Positions 53,488-62,426 of a DNA stretch of 64,000 nucleotides are shown in pieces. Origin of the DNA: CBDAPE01 sp965198325 (GTDB taxonomy: Bacteria; Pseudomonadota; Alphaproteobacteria; UBA828; JAPUJA01). The notes beneath the pieces are model-generated. The model had not been told where the DNA came from. It saw nothing but the letters and a program-made list of their open reading frames with translations, and did no database searches. Within the stretch, counting starts at the first letter, position 1, and the number at the start of each line of letters is the position of its first letter. The stretch spans positions 620,001-684,000 of the forward strand of contig CBDAPE010000017.1 in the NCBI GenBank assembly GCA_965198325.1, in the 5' to 3' direction. A program made the position numbers and the translations under genes.

Positions 53488-54744
53488 CTAAGCCGCGCTC
53501 AGTGCGCATTCCGCCGCACGCCGGCCCGACCGGATTGCGCTCTCCAGGGTGGCCGGCAGGCCCGTATCCGTCCAATCCCCCGCTAGGAAGAAGTTGCCAA
53601 ATCCGATTCGCGCGCCGGGCCTTCTCCGGACATTTTCGGGGGTTTGCGCGAAGGTGGCGCGCTTTTCCTTGACGATCTGAGAGGGTGGCACGGGCGCACT
53701 CTTGCGATCCAGCGCGCGTCCCACATCGGCCCAGATCAGGTCCGCGATATCTTTCGCATCGGCATCGACCAGATCTTCCGCCGCGCTGACGGTGACCGAT
53801 ATCACGTCGCCCCGTGCGAACAGCCAGTGCGCGGTACCGCCAACGAGACCCAGCAGACGCTGGCCGCCGGGTAGAGCGACGGGCGCGTCGAGCCGATAGT
53901 GGGCATTCACGATCGCGCGGCTCGCCTCGGGCACGACGAGATCGGGCAACAGCTGGCCGGCGACGAGCGGCGGGACTGCGAGAATGACCGCATCGCCCGG
54001 GCCCAGCTCGACGGATTGGGTGGTGAAGTCGAGCCGTGCGGTCCGCGACCCCTCGAACACGATCGTGCGAAGCCGGCTGCTTAAATGGAGCGCCCCGCCG
54101 CCCGCCTCGATGAAGCGGACGCCGGGATCGACCAGGTTGGGCGAGAGGCCGTCCTTCGCGATATAGGCCCGGCAGGCCCTCTCGCCCCGTCCGAAGGTCT
54201 CGATGACCACGGGCCAGAGCAGACTGGCGGCGGCCTCGTGGGGAGCGGTGTTGAGTACCGCGTCCGTGAGCGGCTTCCACAGTCGATTACGCAACGGACC
54301 GCCCGCGCCCAGCACCGCGTCGACAGTCGCGGAACCGGGGGCATTTCGCAGGCGGAGCGCGGCAAGATAGTCGGTCCAGCGGCTGCCCGGCACCCGGCGT
54401 CGGGCGTTGAAGATCCACCAGGGAAGGCGCCCGGCATTGGGGCGGAGCGTCCAGCGCTCGCCGGTTCCGAGATCGACGAAGGGAAATGCGGCTTGGGCCT
54501 GCTCCGCCAAGCCGTCGCCCGCGTTGACGTCTGCCAGATAGCTAAACACGGCCGTATTGGCTCCCAGCATCAGATGGTTGCCGTTGTCGATCAGCCGGTC
54601 GAGGGTCTTGTCGAAATAGGAGCGCGCCCGTCCGCCGGCGTGATTGGCGGCATCGTAGAGCGTGACCGTCCGCCCGCGCTTGACCAGCTCGACCCCGCAG
54701 GCGAGCCCGGCGAGCCCGGCGCCGACGACGTGAACCCGGCTCAC
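53488..54744 (-). CDS. hpnE: Hydroxysqualene dehydroxylase HpnE
   Basis: 418 residues. FAD-binding Rossmann motif VHVVGAGLAGLACGVEL at the start, then GGRARSYFD and RLIDNGNHLMLGAN, both characteristic of HpnE within the phytoene desaturase family. The C-terminal FLAGDWTDTGLPATLESAIRSGRRAAE is the second FAD motif. HpnE removes the hydroxyl from hydroxysqualene to give squalene for hopanoid synthesis. Genes hpnC and hpnD are not visible here. It is divergent from a squalene/phytoene-synthase-family gene (116 bases). Confidence 0.87.
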   Translation of the reverse strand: MSRVHVVGAGLAGLACGVELVKRGRTVTLYDAANHAGGRARSYFDKTLDRLIDNGNHLMLGANTAVFSYLADVNAGDGLAEQAQAAFPFVDLGTGERWTLRPNAGRLPWWIFNARRRVPGSRWTDYLAALRLRNAPGSATVDAVLGAGGPLRNRLWKPLTDAVLNTAPHEAAASLLWPVVIETFGRGERACRAYIAKDGLSPNLVDPGVRFIEAGGGALHLSSRLRTIVFEGSRTARLDFTTQSVELGPGDAVILAVPPLVAGQLLPDLVVPEASRAIVNAHYRLDAPVALPGGQRLLGLVGGTAHWLFARGDVISVTVSAAEDLVDADAKDIADLIWADVGRALDRKSAPVPPSQIVKEKRATFAQTPENVRRRPGARIGFGNFFLAGDWTDTGLPATLESAIRSGRRAAECALSAA

Positions 54745-54860
54745 GAACGCAGCCTTGTTGACGGCAGGGCGGAATGGAGCATTTCTGGCGGCCTCGCGGA
54801 ATCGCGCTATGTATCACGGATCGACATACCACGAATCGACGGATACGAGCGACGCGCTCC

Positions 54861-55724
54861 ATGGCCCAATCGACGCCTTCCGAGCCTTCAGGGGCGGGTA
54901 GCCTTCGGGCCGAACTGCGCCGCTTCGACTACGACCGCTATCTGTGCACCCTGTTCGCGCCGCCCGCCGCCCGGGATGCGCTGTTTGCGCTTTACGCCTT
55001 CAACCTGGAGGTTGCCAAGATCCGGGAGCTGGTCAGCGAGCCGATGCTGGGAGAGATCCGCCTGCAGTGGTGGCGCGAAGCCGTCGAGGGCATCTACGGC
55101 GGCGCGACCCGGCGCCATCAGTGCGTCGAGGCGCTGGCCGCGGCGATCGGACGCCACGACCTGCCCCGTGCGCCTTTCGACGCCCTGATCGATGCCCGGG
55201 CCTTCGATCTCACCGACGGGCCGCCGGCGACGCTGGGCGACCTCGAAGCCTATGCCGATGTCACGTCGGGTGCGCTTCAGGTCATCGCGTTGAACGTTTT
55301 GGGCGGAGGGCGCGAGGATGCGGTCGCGGCGGCGCGGTCGGCGGGCATCGCGTGGGCGCTTGTCGGGCTGATTCGGGCGGTTCCGTTTCACGCCGGCGGC
55401 GGACGGCTCTACCTGCCGGCCGATCTGCTGGATGCGGCCGGGGTGAGCCGGGACGCGCTGACCGCCGGGCGGCCCGGCCCGGCTATCGCTGAGATCGCAC
55501 GGACGGTGGCGGAGTGCGCGCAGGGCTATCTCGCGCGGGCTCGGGCAGCGCAGGGCACGGTGCCCAGAAGCGCCCTGCCGGCCGTTCTGCCCGCCCGGCT
55601 CGCCGGGGTTTACCTCGCGCGCCTTGCGGCGGCGGGCTACGATCCCTTTGCGCCGCGCGCCGAGCCCGGCCCCCTGGGCAAACAGGCGCGGCTGCTGGCG
55701 GCGCGACTGTCTGGACGGTATTAA
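54861..55724 (+). CDS. Squalene/phytoene synthase-family protein, NDUFAF6-like
   Basis: 287 residues. The opening LRRFDYDRYLCTLFAPPAARDALFALYAFNLEVAKI and SEPMLGEIRLQWWREAVEGI match the NDUFAF6-like branch. The first Asp-rich motif (DxxxD) that binds the prenyl diphosphate magnesium in true synthases is not seen: the position reads EVAKIRELVSEP. So it is probably a complex I assembly factor or a non-catalytic relative, not HpnD. The neighbouring hpnE keeps a terpenoid role open. Start at ATG 54861. Confidence 0.75.
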   Translation: MAQSTPSEPSGAGSLRAELRRFDYDRYLCTLFAPPAARDALFALYAFNLEVAKIRELVSEPMLGEIRLQWWREAVEGIYGGATRRHQCVEALAAAIGRHDLPRAPFDALIDARAFDLTDGPPATLGDLEAYADVTSGALQVIALNVLGGGREDAVAAARSAGIAWALVGLIRAVPFHAGGGRLYLPADLLDAAGVSRDALTAGRPGPAIAEIARTVAECAQGYLARARAAQGTVPRSALPAVLPARLAGVYLARLAAAGYDPFAPRAEPGPLGKQARLLAARLSGRY

Positions 55725-55890
55725 AGCGGGGAGGGACGCCTGCTTCGAGAATTTCTTGTATTATGAAGCGCTGGAAAAGAGCCTCTCTCTGACGGACATT
55801 CCCTGATCCAATATTCTCATTGATGACCTCTGACATCGACAATTACCGCGCTGCCGATCTGCTTGTTGAATTGCAGGGAGGAACGGCGGG

Positions 55891-56847
55891 ATGACGGGAC
55901 CGCGAACGACCATGAACGACTGGGCGGCGGATTATTTGCGGACCGCAACGCCGATCACCGTGCAGCCGGAGAGCCTCGAGGAATGGCAGGCGATCCGCCG
56001 GGAGTTCGGCGAGCTGATCGCGCCCGTCGCGGCCGCAACGCGGGAGGCGTGCGGCTCGGCAGTAGCGTCCGAGACGGTGGGAGGGGTGCCGGTTTTCATG
56101 GTGACGCCGAAGGATTACGACGCCGCCAACGACGGATATGTTGCGCTGCATTGTCACGGCGGCGGCTACACGTTTGGCTATCCCCATGATGGCCTGTTCT
56201 TCGCCGAGCCCATGGCCCAGCGGTTGGGCATCCGGGTTTGCGCCGTCGATTACCGGCTCGCGCCGGAGCACCCGTTTCCGGCTGCGGTGGAGGATTGCAC
56301 CGCGGCCTACGGCGCGCTCCTCGAGCGCTTCGATGCGGCCAACATCGTCGTGTTTGGCGATTCCGCGGGCGGGGCGCTTGCCATGGCGACGAACCTTGCG
56401 GCGCGCGATGTGGGCCTGGCCCTGCCGGCCGGCGCGGTCTTGTATTCACCCTGGGCGGACCTCTCCAGAACCGGCGACAGCTACGAAACGCTGGAGGGCA
56501 AGGACCCAGACAACCACTACGAGATCAACCTGCGGGCCTCGGCCGAGGCCTACGCGGACGGGCGCGACATGGCCGAGCCGCTGATCTCGCCGGTCTACGG
56601 CGACTACGCCGCCGGCTTTCCGCCGACGCTGATTTCCTGTGGGACACGGGACCTGTTTCTGAGCAATTGCGCCCGGACCCAGCGTGCCATGAAACGGGCC
56701 GGCGTGGACGTGAAGCTCACCTTGTGGGAGGGCATGTGGCACTGGTTCGAGATCTACCTCGAACTCCCCGAGGCGGGCGAATCTCTTGCCGAGGCTGCGG
56801 CGTTCCTGCGCGAGCGGCTGGGCGAATCAAGGGGGGTAATACCATGA
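55891..56847 (+). CDS. Alpha/beta hydrolase (hormone-sensitive lipase family esterase)
   Basis: 318 residues. Oxyanion motif HCHGGGYTFGYP, nucleophile Ser in GDSAGGAL, the Asp in CGTRDLFL and the His in WHWFEIY complete the catalytic triad of the HSL (family IV) esterases. No signal peptide. GGGAGG about 10 bases upstream supports ATG 55891. The stop overlaps the DUF427 gene (ATGA). Substrate unknown, likely a short-chain ester. Confidence 0.87.
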   Translation: MTGPRTTMNDWAADYLRTATPITVQPESLEEWQAIRREFGELIAPVAAATREACGSAVASETVGGVPVFMVTPKDYDAANDGYVALHCHGGGYTFGYPHDGLFFAEPMAQRLGIRVCAVDYRLAPEHPFPAAVEDCTAAYGALLERFDAANIVVFGDSAGGALAMATNLAARDVGLALPAGAVLYSPWADLSRTGDSYETLEGKDPDNHYEINLRASAEAYADGRDMAEPLISPVYGDYAAGFPPTLISCGTRDLFLSNCARTQRAMKRAGVDVKLTLWEGMWHWFEIYLELPEAGESLAEAAAFLRERLGESRGVIP

Positions 56848-57206
56848 GCGATAAATCGACCCATCACATCACCATCACACCTCACGAGGGACGTGTGCGC
56901 GTCCTATTCGGCGGCGCAGTCGTAGCGGAGACGACGCGCGCGCTCGGGTTGAGCGAAGGGGCCATCCCGACCGTGTTCTACATCCCGCGCGAGGATGCGG
57001 CGATGGGGTATTTCGAGGCGACCGATCATTCGACCCATTGCCCGTACAAGGGCGGCGCGAGCTATTTCTCGCTCAGGGTCGGCGGACGGGTAGCAGAAAA
57101 CGCGGTCTGGAGTTACGAGCGACCGCTGGACGCAATGTCTGCCATCAAGGGGCATCTCGCGTTCTATCCCGATCGGGTAGAGGCCATCGAAACGACCGCC
57201 GTATGA
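56844..57206 (+). CDS. DUF427 protein
   Basis: 120 residues. VRVLFGGAVVAETTRALGL, IPREDAAMGYFEATDHSTHC, and PYKGGASYFSL are the DUF427 hallmarks, ending AFYPDRVEAIE. A small single-domain protein of unknown biochemical role, often beside esterases or oxidoreductases. Translationally coupled to the esterase. Confidence 0.88.
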   Translation: MSDKSTHHITITPHEGRVRVLFGGAVVAETTRALGLSEGAIPTVFYIPREDAAMGYFEATDHSTHCPYKGGASYFSLRVGGRVAENAVWSYERPLDAMSAIKGHLAFYPDRVEAIETTAV

Positions 57207-57279
57207 TCGGGGCGGTCGGTGCCGATACAACAGAACCGCCAGAAAACGTCGTCATTCTCGTTCAGGTAGTATAATAAAT

Positions 57280-57308
57280 AAGAAGCTGAAATTAATAGGC
57301 TTCTTTTT
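57280..57308 (+). terminator. Rho-independent terminator after DUF427
   Basis: AAGAAGC and GCTTCTT pair across a 12-base AT-rich loop, followed by TTT. It lies 74 bases after the DUF427 stop in an AT-rich stretch. Confidence 0.55.
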
Positions 57309-57329
57309 CAACCGACTATTAACTATAAT
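57301..57329 (+). promoter_or_regulatory. Promoter candidate for the response regulator
   Basis: A consensus TATAAT at 57324-57329 with a weak TTCTTT -35 (57301-57306), 17 bases apart, about 145 bases before the regulator ATG. The rest of this 270-base gap shows nothing else. Confidence 0.4.
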
Positions 57330-57476
57330 CGTTTAACTCCGAAGTCGCAGGCCAGGACGGTGCGCCACACGGCCGGAGGGGAATCGAGAACAGGTTCCGC
57401 TGGATGGTTCCGCAAGGGGCGGTTCGCGCATGTTAGTCAGCCGATGCTGTATCTGCCACAGGCACAGGAGTTGGCT

Positions 57477-57941
57477 ATGGCAAAGGATCAAAAGGTGACA
57501 AGGGACACGGTGAGCGCCGGAGGCGGCGAGCGGGTGCTCATCGTCGAGGACGACCCCGACGTGCGCAACTTCGCGGTCATGCTGGTCGAGGGTTTCGGCT
57601 ACGAAGTGCATGAGGCGTCGAACGCGGAAGCCGCGCTCACGATGCTCGAAGCGCTCGACGGCGTCGATTTGGTCCTGACCGACATGGTGCTCTCTGCCTG
57701 CATGAACGGCCGGGAGCTTGCCGATTCGGTGCGCCAGAGCGATCCGAACATCGCCATCGTCTACATGTCCGGTTACGCGGCGGACGCGCTCGCCCGGGCC
57801 GGCGAGGTTCCCGCCGGCGACGAATTGGTCGAGAAGCCCTTCCGGCAGGACGCCATGGCCGCGGCGTTCCGCCGGGCGCTCGATCGCCGTGCCGCGATCG
57901 GGAGTCGGGCTGCGAAATCCGAGGCCGGGGCGACGATCTGA
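57477..57941 (+). CDS. Single-domain response regulator (CheY-like)
   Basis: 154 residues, one receiver domain. The acidic pair is in VLIVEDDPDVRNF, the phospho-acceptor Asp in LVLTDMVL, the switch Ser in VYMSGYA and the Lys in ELVEKPF. No output domain. The sequence style matches receiver domains that end hybrid histidine kinases (FixL-related). AGGAG lies 6-7 bases before the ATG. No kinase gene is nearby. Confidence 0.87.
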   Translation: MAKDQKVTRDTVSAGGGERVLIVEDDPDVRNFAVMLVEGFGYEVHEASNAEAALTMLEALDGVDLVLTDMVLSACMNGRELADSVRQSDPNIAIVYMSGYAADALARAGEVPAGDELVEKPFRQDAMAAAFRRALDRRAAIGSRAAKSEAGATI

Positions 57942-58007
57942 GCGGCGCGACCGCGCCGGCTTTGCGCTAGACTGGACCCCAGTGAGAGCTATCGGGGTGC
58001 CCCGGGG

Positions 58008-58847
58008 ATGGCGCAAATCGTCGAGCAGGCATTGCCCTTGCCGGAGGTCGAGCGGAGCAGGCGGCTGTTTGCCGGCGATGTGATCATCTTCCGTCAGGTC
58101 GTCGCGGCTTACGACCTCATCGAGGCGGCGCATGGTCTGATCGCCGACGCCTTCGCGCCCCACGATCCGCTCACGGTTCACGACGTCCTGACCCCCGGAG
58201 ACTTCGGCGAGCGGCTGGTGGAGGGGTACGAGACAGATCCGGTCATCCGGAGCCGGTTCGCCGCCCTGCTCGAGGCGGTGGGCGCGTCGCCGGCAACGAC
58301 CGCCTGGGACCGCCTGCGCCTACGCATCCAGCCGCCCGAGGGCTATTACACATCGCGCCGGGTGCAGAGCCTGCCGGCGCACCGGGACAGCTGGGGCACC
58401 GCCATCATGGCGCAGGTCAACTGGTGGCTGCCGATCCACCCGGTGAGCGCGGCGCGGACCATGGTGCTCTATCCGGACTATTTCGAGCGGCCCGTCGCCA
58501 ACAGCTCGGCCGACTGGGATTTCGACGAGCTCCGCGCCCGGCTGAAGGCCGGCGATCAGAGCTATCCGGTGCTGCCCGACCTGCTGGAACCCGTCGCCGA
58601 GGCATCGGCCTGGCCGGCGTTGATCGCGCCCGGCGATGTCCTGTGCTTCGCCTCGGCCCATCTGCACGGGAGCGCGCCCAACGAGACGGCGCTCGTCCGT
58701 TATTCGACGGAAGTCCGCACGGTGAGCCGCGCCGACCTCGACGCGGGCCGGGGCGCGCCCAACGCCGACACCGAAACGCTGCGGGTCTCCTACGACTGGT
58801 TTACGGGTATCGCGGACGGTAAGCTGCTTGGCGAAGCGGTGCGATAA
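58008..58847 (+). CDS. Putative 2OG-Fe(II) oxygenase (PhyH-like)
   Basis: 279 residues. A jelly-roll iron site is suggested by LPAHRDSWG (HxD facial pair) and SAHLHGSAPNETALVRYSTEVRT (distal His and a 2-oxoglutarate-binding Arg). The surrounding RVQSLPAHRDSWGTAIMAQ resembles phytanoyl-CoA-type hydroxylases, but the family cannot be fixed by eye. It is followed closely by an amidohydrolase gene, which suggests action on the same small molecule. Confidence 0.6.
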   Translation: MAQIVEQALPLPEVERSRRLFAGDVIIFRQVVAAYDLIEAAHGLIADAFAPHDPLTVHDVLTPGDFGERLVEGYETDPVIRSRFAALLEAVGASPATTAWDRLRLRIQPPEGYYTSRRVQSLPAHRDSWGTAIMAQVNWWLPIHPVSAARTMVLYPDYFERPVANSSADWDFDELRARLKAGDQSYPVLPDLLEPVAEASAWPALIAPGDVLCFASAHLHGSAPNETALVRYSTEVRTVSRADLDAGRGAPNADTETLRVSYDWFTGIADGKLLGEAVR

Positions 58848-58859
58848 GGGAGACAAGCC

Positions 58860-59984
58860 ATGGCCACGGGCTTCGTTCATCACGAGCTTTACCTCTGGCA
58901 CGACACGGGAAGCGCCGCCTCATGGATCCCGGCGGGCGGCGTGGTCCAGCCGGAGCCTCACGCCGAAAACCCCGAGACCAAGCGGCGGTTGCGCAACCTG
59001 CTCGAGGTGAGCGGGCTGCTCGACAAGCTGGTCGCGATTCCACCCCGCGAAGCGAGCGAGGACGAGATCGCCCGGCTGCACGGCCGCGCCTATATCGAGC
59101 GGGTCAGGACGATGAGCGCGAACGGCGGCGACGACGCGGGCGAGGGCGCGCCGGTCGGCCGGGGGTCCTACGAGATCGCACTGCTGGCGGCCGGCGGGGT
59201 GATTGCGGCAGTCGACGCAGTGCTCGACGGGCGGGTCGCGAACGCCTATGCCCTGGTTCGCCCCCCGGGCCACCATGCCGAAGCCGATCGGGGACGGGGC
59301 TTCTGCATCTTCGGCAACGCCGCGATCGCGGCGCTGCATGCGCTCGAAGCGCGGGGAATCTCGCGAATCGCGACGGTGGACTGGGACGTCCATCATGGCA
59401 ACGGCACCCAGGTCGCGTTCTACGACCGCGCCGACGTGCTGACCATCTCGATCCACCAGGACAACAACTATCCCGTGGGCTCGGGCCTGATCGAGGAGAC
59501 CGGCGAAGGGGCCGGCACGGGCTACGCGATCAACGTGCCGTTGCCCGCGGGCAGCGGCCACGGCGCCTATGTGGCGAGCGTCGAGCGGGTCGTCGCACCC
59601 GCGCTCCGGGCATTTGCGCCGGAGCTGATCATCCTGCCCATGGGGTTCGACGCCAACATTCACGATCCGCTGGGACGCCAGATGGCGACCAGCCGGACAT
59701 TCCGGGAGATGACGGCGATCGTGAAGGGCGTGGCGGCGGAATGCTGCGAGGGGCGGCTCGTGGTCTGCCACGAGGGCGGCTATTCGTCGGCCTATGTGCC
59801 GTTCTGCGGTCTTGCCGTGATCGAGGAGCTCGCGGGCGAGAACGCCCAGGTCAAGGACCCGTTTCTGCGCGCCTCGGAGGCGATGGGCGGCCAGGCGCTG
59901 CAGGCTCACCAGGCGGAGCTCATCGAGCAGGTGGCCGGGCTCGCGGCCTCGATCGGGTCGTCGCGGGACGGGCGCGTGCGATGA
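58860..59984 (+). CDS. Histone deacetylase-family amidohydrolase
   Basis: 374 residues of the arginase/deacetylase fold. PPGHHAEADRGRGFCIF holds the tandem catalytic His, DWDVHHGNGTQ gives two zinc ligands (Asp, His) and LPMGFDANIHDPLG the third (Asp). Bacterial members deacetylate polyamines or other small amides, or less often proteins. The opening VHHELYLWHDTGSAASWIPAGG places it with bacterial class II HDAC-like proteins. GGGAG upstream of ATG 58860. The stop overlaps the GNAT gene start (ATGA). Confidence 0.88.
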   Translation: MATGFVHHELYLWHDTGSAASWIPAGGVVQPEPHAENPETKRRLRNLLEVSGLLDKLVAIPPREASEDEIARLHGRAYIERVRTMSANGGDDAGEGAPVGRGSYEIALLAAGGVIAAVDAVLDGRVANAYALVRPPGHHAEADRGRGFCIFGNAAIAALHALEARGISRIATVDWDVHHGNGTQVAFYDRADVLTISIHQDNNYPVGSGLIEETGEGAGTGYAINVPLPAGSGHGAYVASVERVVAPALRAFAPELIILPMGFDANIHDPLGRQMATSRTFREMTAIVKGVAAECCEGRLVVCHEGGYSSAYVPFCGLAVIEELAGENAQVKDPFLRASEAMGGQALQAHQAELIEQVAGLAASIGSSRDGRVR

Positions 59985-60403
59985 TCGAGCATCGGGTGAT
60001 CGAGACCCTGAGCGAGGTCCAAATCGACCAGCTCGTCGCGCTCTATGAGTAGGAATGGTGGACCGGGGGGCGCACCCTGGCCGACGTCGTCACCATGTTG
60101 TCCCATTCGAGCGTGATCATCGCCCTCGAAGAGGTAGAGACCAGCCGCCTGATCGGCTTTTCCCGGGTGCTGAGCGACGGTTGCTACAAGGCGCTGATCT
60201 TCGACGTCATCGTCGCCGAGGACCAGCGGGCGACCGGCCTGGGGCGCAGGCTGGTCGACCTCATCTTCGCGCACCTCCTGAACCGCGACGTGCACCACAA
60301 GGAGCTCTACTGCCTGCCCGAGCTCGTCCCGTATTATCGCGCGTGGGAGTTCGCGGATTCGCTTGCGCCGCTTACCCTGATGCGCTCGGAGCGTGCGGGT
60401 TAG
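59981..60403 (+). pseudogene. GNAT acetyltransferase with internal amber codon
   Basis: The frame from ATG 59981 reads LSEVQIDQLVALYE, then TAG at 60050-60052 in place of a sense codon (CAG is one change away), then EWWTGGRTLADV and a normal GNAT core: RLIGFSRVLSDGCYKALIFDVIVAEDQRATGLGRRLVD contains the acetyl-CoA-binding loop. If real, only an internal start at 60095 could give a 102-residue product lacking the first strands. Coupled to the deacetylase-family gene, so acetylation and deacetylation of one substrate may have been paired. Confidence 0.72.
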
Positions 60404-60415
60404 ACACCGACGGGC

Positions 60416-61393
60416 TCAGCGCAGCGACCGCAGGCGGGCACTTCCCATGGTCATGTTGACCAGATAGAGGCTCGCCAGCAGGAGCGCCAGCGCACTCCAG
60501 ATCCACACACTGTGGCGCTCGCCGAAGAAGATCATGCCCCCTCCGATCGTCAGCGGCGTGGCGAGGAAGGCCCAGACCGAATAAAACACCGGACCGGCGA
60601 CCCGGATGCATTCCAGGCCCGCGAGCCAGAGGATCACATTGAGCGCTGCAAAGACGGGGATATACCACCAGGGATAGCCGGGGGATCCGACGAACCACCA
60701 AAGCTCACCCAGCGCGGCGACCGGGGGCAGAAGCATCACAGCGGCGAATACAAGCAGGCCGCAGGCGGCGACGGCGGAATCGACGTCCGGCGGCCGGGCG
60801 AACGCCATCCAGTTGCTCCACACCGCCCAGCTTACGGGAATCGCCAGCGCGACGGCGACCCAGACGATCATGTCCGGGGACGGCAGGCTGGTCTGGGGCA
60901 GGAAGATGAGGAGCAGGCCCGCGATGCCGATCAGGAGCCCCGCGAAGCGGAGCGTGTGGTAGCGCTCGAGCAGCAGGACGAGGGCGAGCAGGTAGGTCAG
61001 CGCCGGCTCGAACGCGATCGTCATGCTGAGAACACCGACCGGAATTTTGGACGAGGCGAAGGTCATCCCCGCGAGCGGGATTATGGAGCCCAACAACCCC
61101 GACGCCACATAAAACTGCAAATGGCGGCGGCTCATGGGAAACCGCGTGCGCCGGACGGCGAGGACAACCAGCAGGATCGCCGCGCTAACGAGGGTCTGCC
61201 AGAACAGGAAACCCAGATAAGGCACACCCGCTTCGGTCACGACCCGCAGCAGGCATATATAGACACTTGCCAGCACGCCGAGCACGACGAGCAGGACCAG
61301 ACGCCACCAGAGCGGGGCGGTGACCGCCACGGTGTTGCCCGTCGGCACGCTACGGGCCGTTGAATTGTCCGGCGGGGCTGGCTCGTCGGTCAT
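60416..61393 (-). CDS. EamA/DMT-family transporter, copy 1
   Basis: 325 residues, ten predicted membrane helices in two EamA repeats. Landmarks are FLFWQTLVSAAILLVVLAVRRTRF, IPVGVLSMTIAFEPALTYLLAL and, at the end, GERHSVWIWSALALLLASLYLVN. DMT proteins export or import metabolites such as amino acids and purines, substrate unknown. ATG 61393 overlaps the stop of copy 2. Its stop converges on the GNAT gene with 12 bases between. Confidence 0.88.
   Translation of the reverse strand: MTDEPAPPDNSTARSVPTGNTVAVTAPLWWRLVLLVVLGVLASVYICLLRVVTEAGVPYLGFLFWQTLVSAAILLVVLAVRRTRFPMSRRHLQFYVASGLLGSIIPLAGMTFASSKIPVGVLSMTIAFEPALTYLLALVLLLERYHTLRFAGLLIGIAGLLLIFLPQTSLPSPDMIVWVAVALAIPVSWAVWSNWMAFARPPDVDSAVAACGLLVFAAVMLLPPVAALGELWWFVGSPGYPWWYIPVFAALNVILWLAGLECIRVAGPVFYSVWAFLATPLTIGGGMIFFGERHSVWIWSALALLLASLYLVNMTMGSARLRSLR
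60446..60530. repeat. First of four ~85-bp near-identical EamA 3' segments
   Basis: The segment encoding the last helix begins with CATGGTCATGTTGACCAGAT and recurs from about 61423, 62460 and 63417 (last copy with a few changes). Spacing is close to one gene length. It shows that the four transporters arose by tandem duplication, or that their 3' ends exchange by gene conversion. Confidence 0.85.
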
Positions 61394-62310
61394 TGGTCTT
61401 CTCTGCGTTGGCGGGTACTTCCCATGGTCATGTTGACCAGATAGAGGCTGGCGAGCAACAGCACGAGTGCGCTCCAGATCCACAAGGAATGACGCTCTGC
61501 GAAGAACACCATGCCCGCCCCGATCGCCATGGGGGTGCCAAAGAAGGCCCAGAGCGAATAGAACACCGGCCCCGAGACCCGCACGGATTCGAACTCGGCG
61601 GTCCAGAGCACGGCGTTGATCGCGGCGAAAACGGGCAGGACCCACCACATCCCGCCAGCGGGCCCGTCGAACCACCAGAGCTGTCCGGTGCCCGCCGCGA
61701 CGGGCAGCAGCATCAGCGAGCCGATCGTCATCAGGCCGAACGTGGCGGCCGCAGCACCCGTCGCCGGGGGCAGGGCGACGGCGATCCAGTTGCTCCAGAC
61801 CGCCCAGCACAGCGGCACGCTGAAGACGACCAGCACCCAGGGCAACATCTCGGGGCTGGGCAGGCTTGCGTCGGGCAGCACGATCAGCAACAACCCGCCG
61901 ATGCCCAGCAGCAACCCGAAGAACCGCAGCCCGCGGAACCGCTCGATGAATAGCAGCAGGGCGACGAAATAGGTCAGGGCGGGCTCGACGGTTATGACCA
62001 TGCCGATGATGCCGACGGGAACCCGCGGCGACGCGACGGTCAGCGCCAGGAACGGTACAACCAGCGCGAGCGCGGCGGAGACCGCGCAAAAGCGCAGGGC
62101 GGCACGGCTCAGGGGCAGGGGCACGCGCCGGACGATCATGATCAACAGCATGACAATTGCGCTCGCCACGCAGTGCCAGAAGATGAACCCGAACGGCGGC
62201 ACACCGGTCTCGGTCGTCACCCGGAGCAGGGAGAAATGTGCGGTCGAGGAGACGGCGATGACTACGAGCAGACCCAGCCTTACGCCGAGCGGGGCAATTG
62301 CGCCGGTCAC
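61390..62310 (-). CDS. EamA/DMT-family transporter, copy 2
   Basis: 306 residues with the same layout as copy 1 (FGFIFWHCVASAIVMLLIMIVRR, VPVGIIGMVITVEPALTYFVAL, ERHSLWIWSALVLLLASLYLVN). The GTG at 62310 lacks a good ribosome-binding site. An ATG at 62339 is one base out of frame with the body, so the true start may be hidden by a small shift. Confidence 0.85.
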   Translation of the reverse strand: MTGAIAPLGVRLGLLVVIAVSSTAHFSLLRVTTETGVPPFGFIFWHCVASAIVMLLIMIVRRVPLPLSRAALRFCAVSAALALVVPFLALTVASPRVPVGIIGMVITVEPALTYFVALLLFIERFRGLRFFGLLLGIGGLLLIVLPDASLPSPEMLPWVLVVFSVPLCWAVWSNWIAVALPPATGAAAATFGLMTIGSLMLLPVAAGTGQLWWFDGPAGGMWWVLPVFAAINAVLWTAEFESVRVSGPVFYSLWAFFGTPMAIGAGMVFFAERHSLWIWSALVLLLASLYLVNMTMGSTRQRREDQ

Positions 62311-62426
62311 AGGGCCGGGTTCGGGTCGGTCGTCCGCATAGCCCTATCCTACGGAAAGAGGATACCCGCGGCGCGATAATTTTGTCCGGGCGCGATGGCC
62401 GTCGCGCGCGGCGGCGGATCGCCCTG

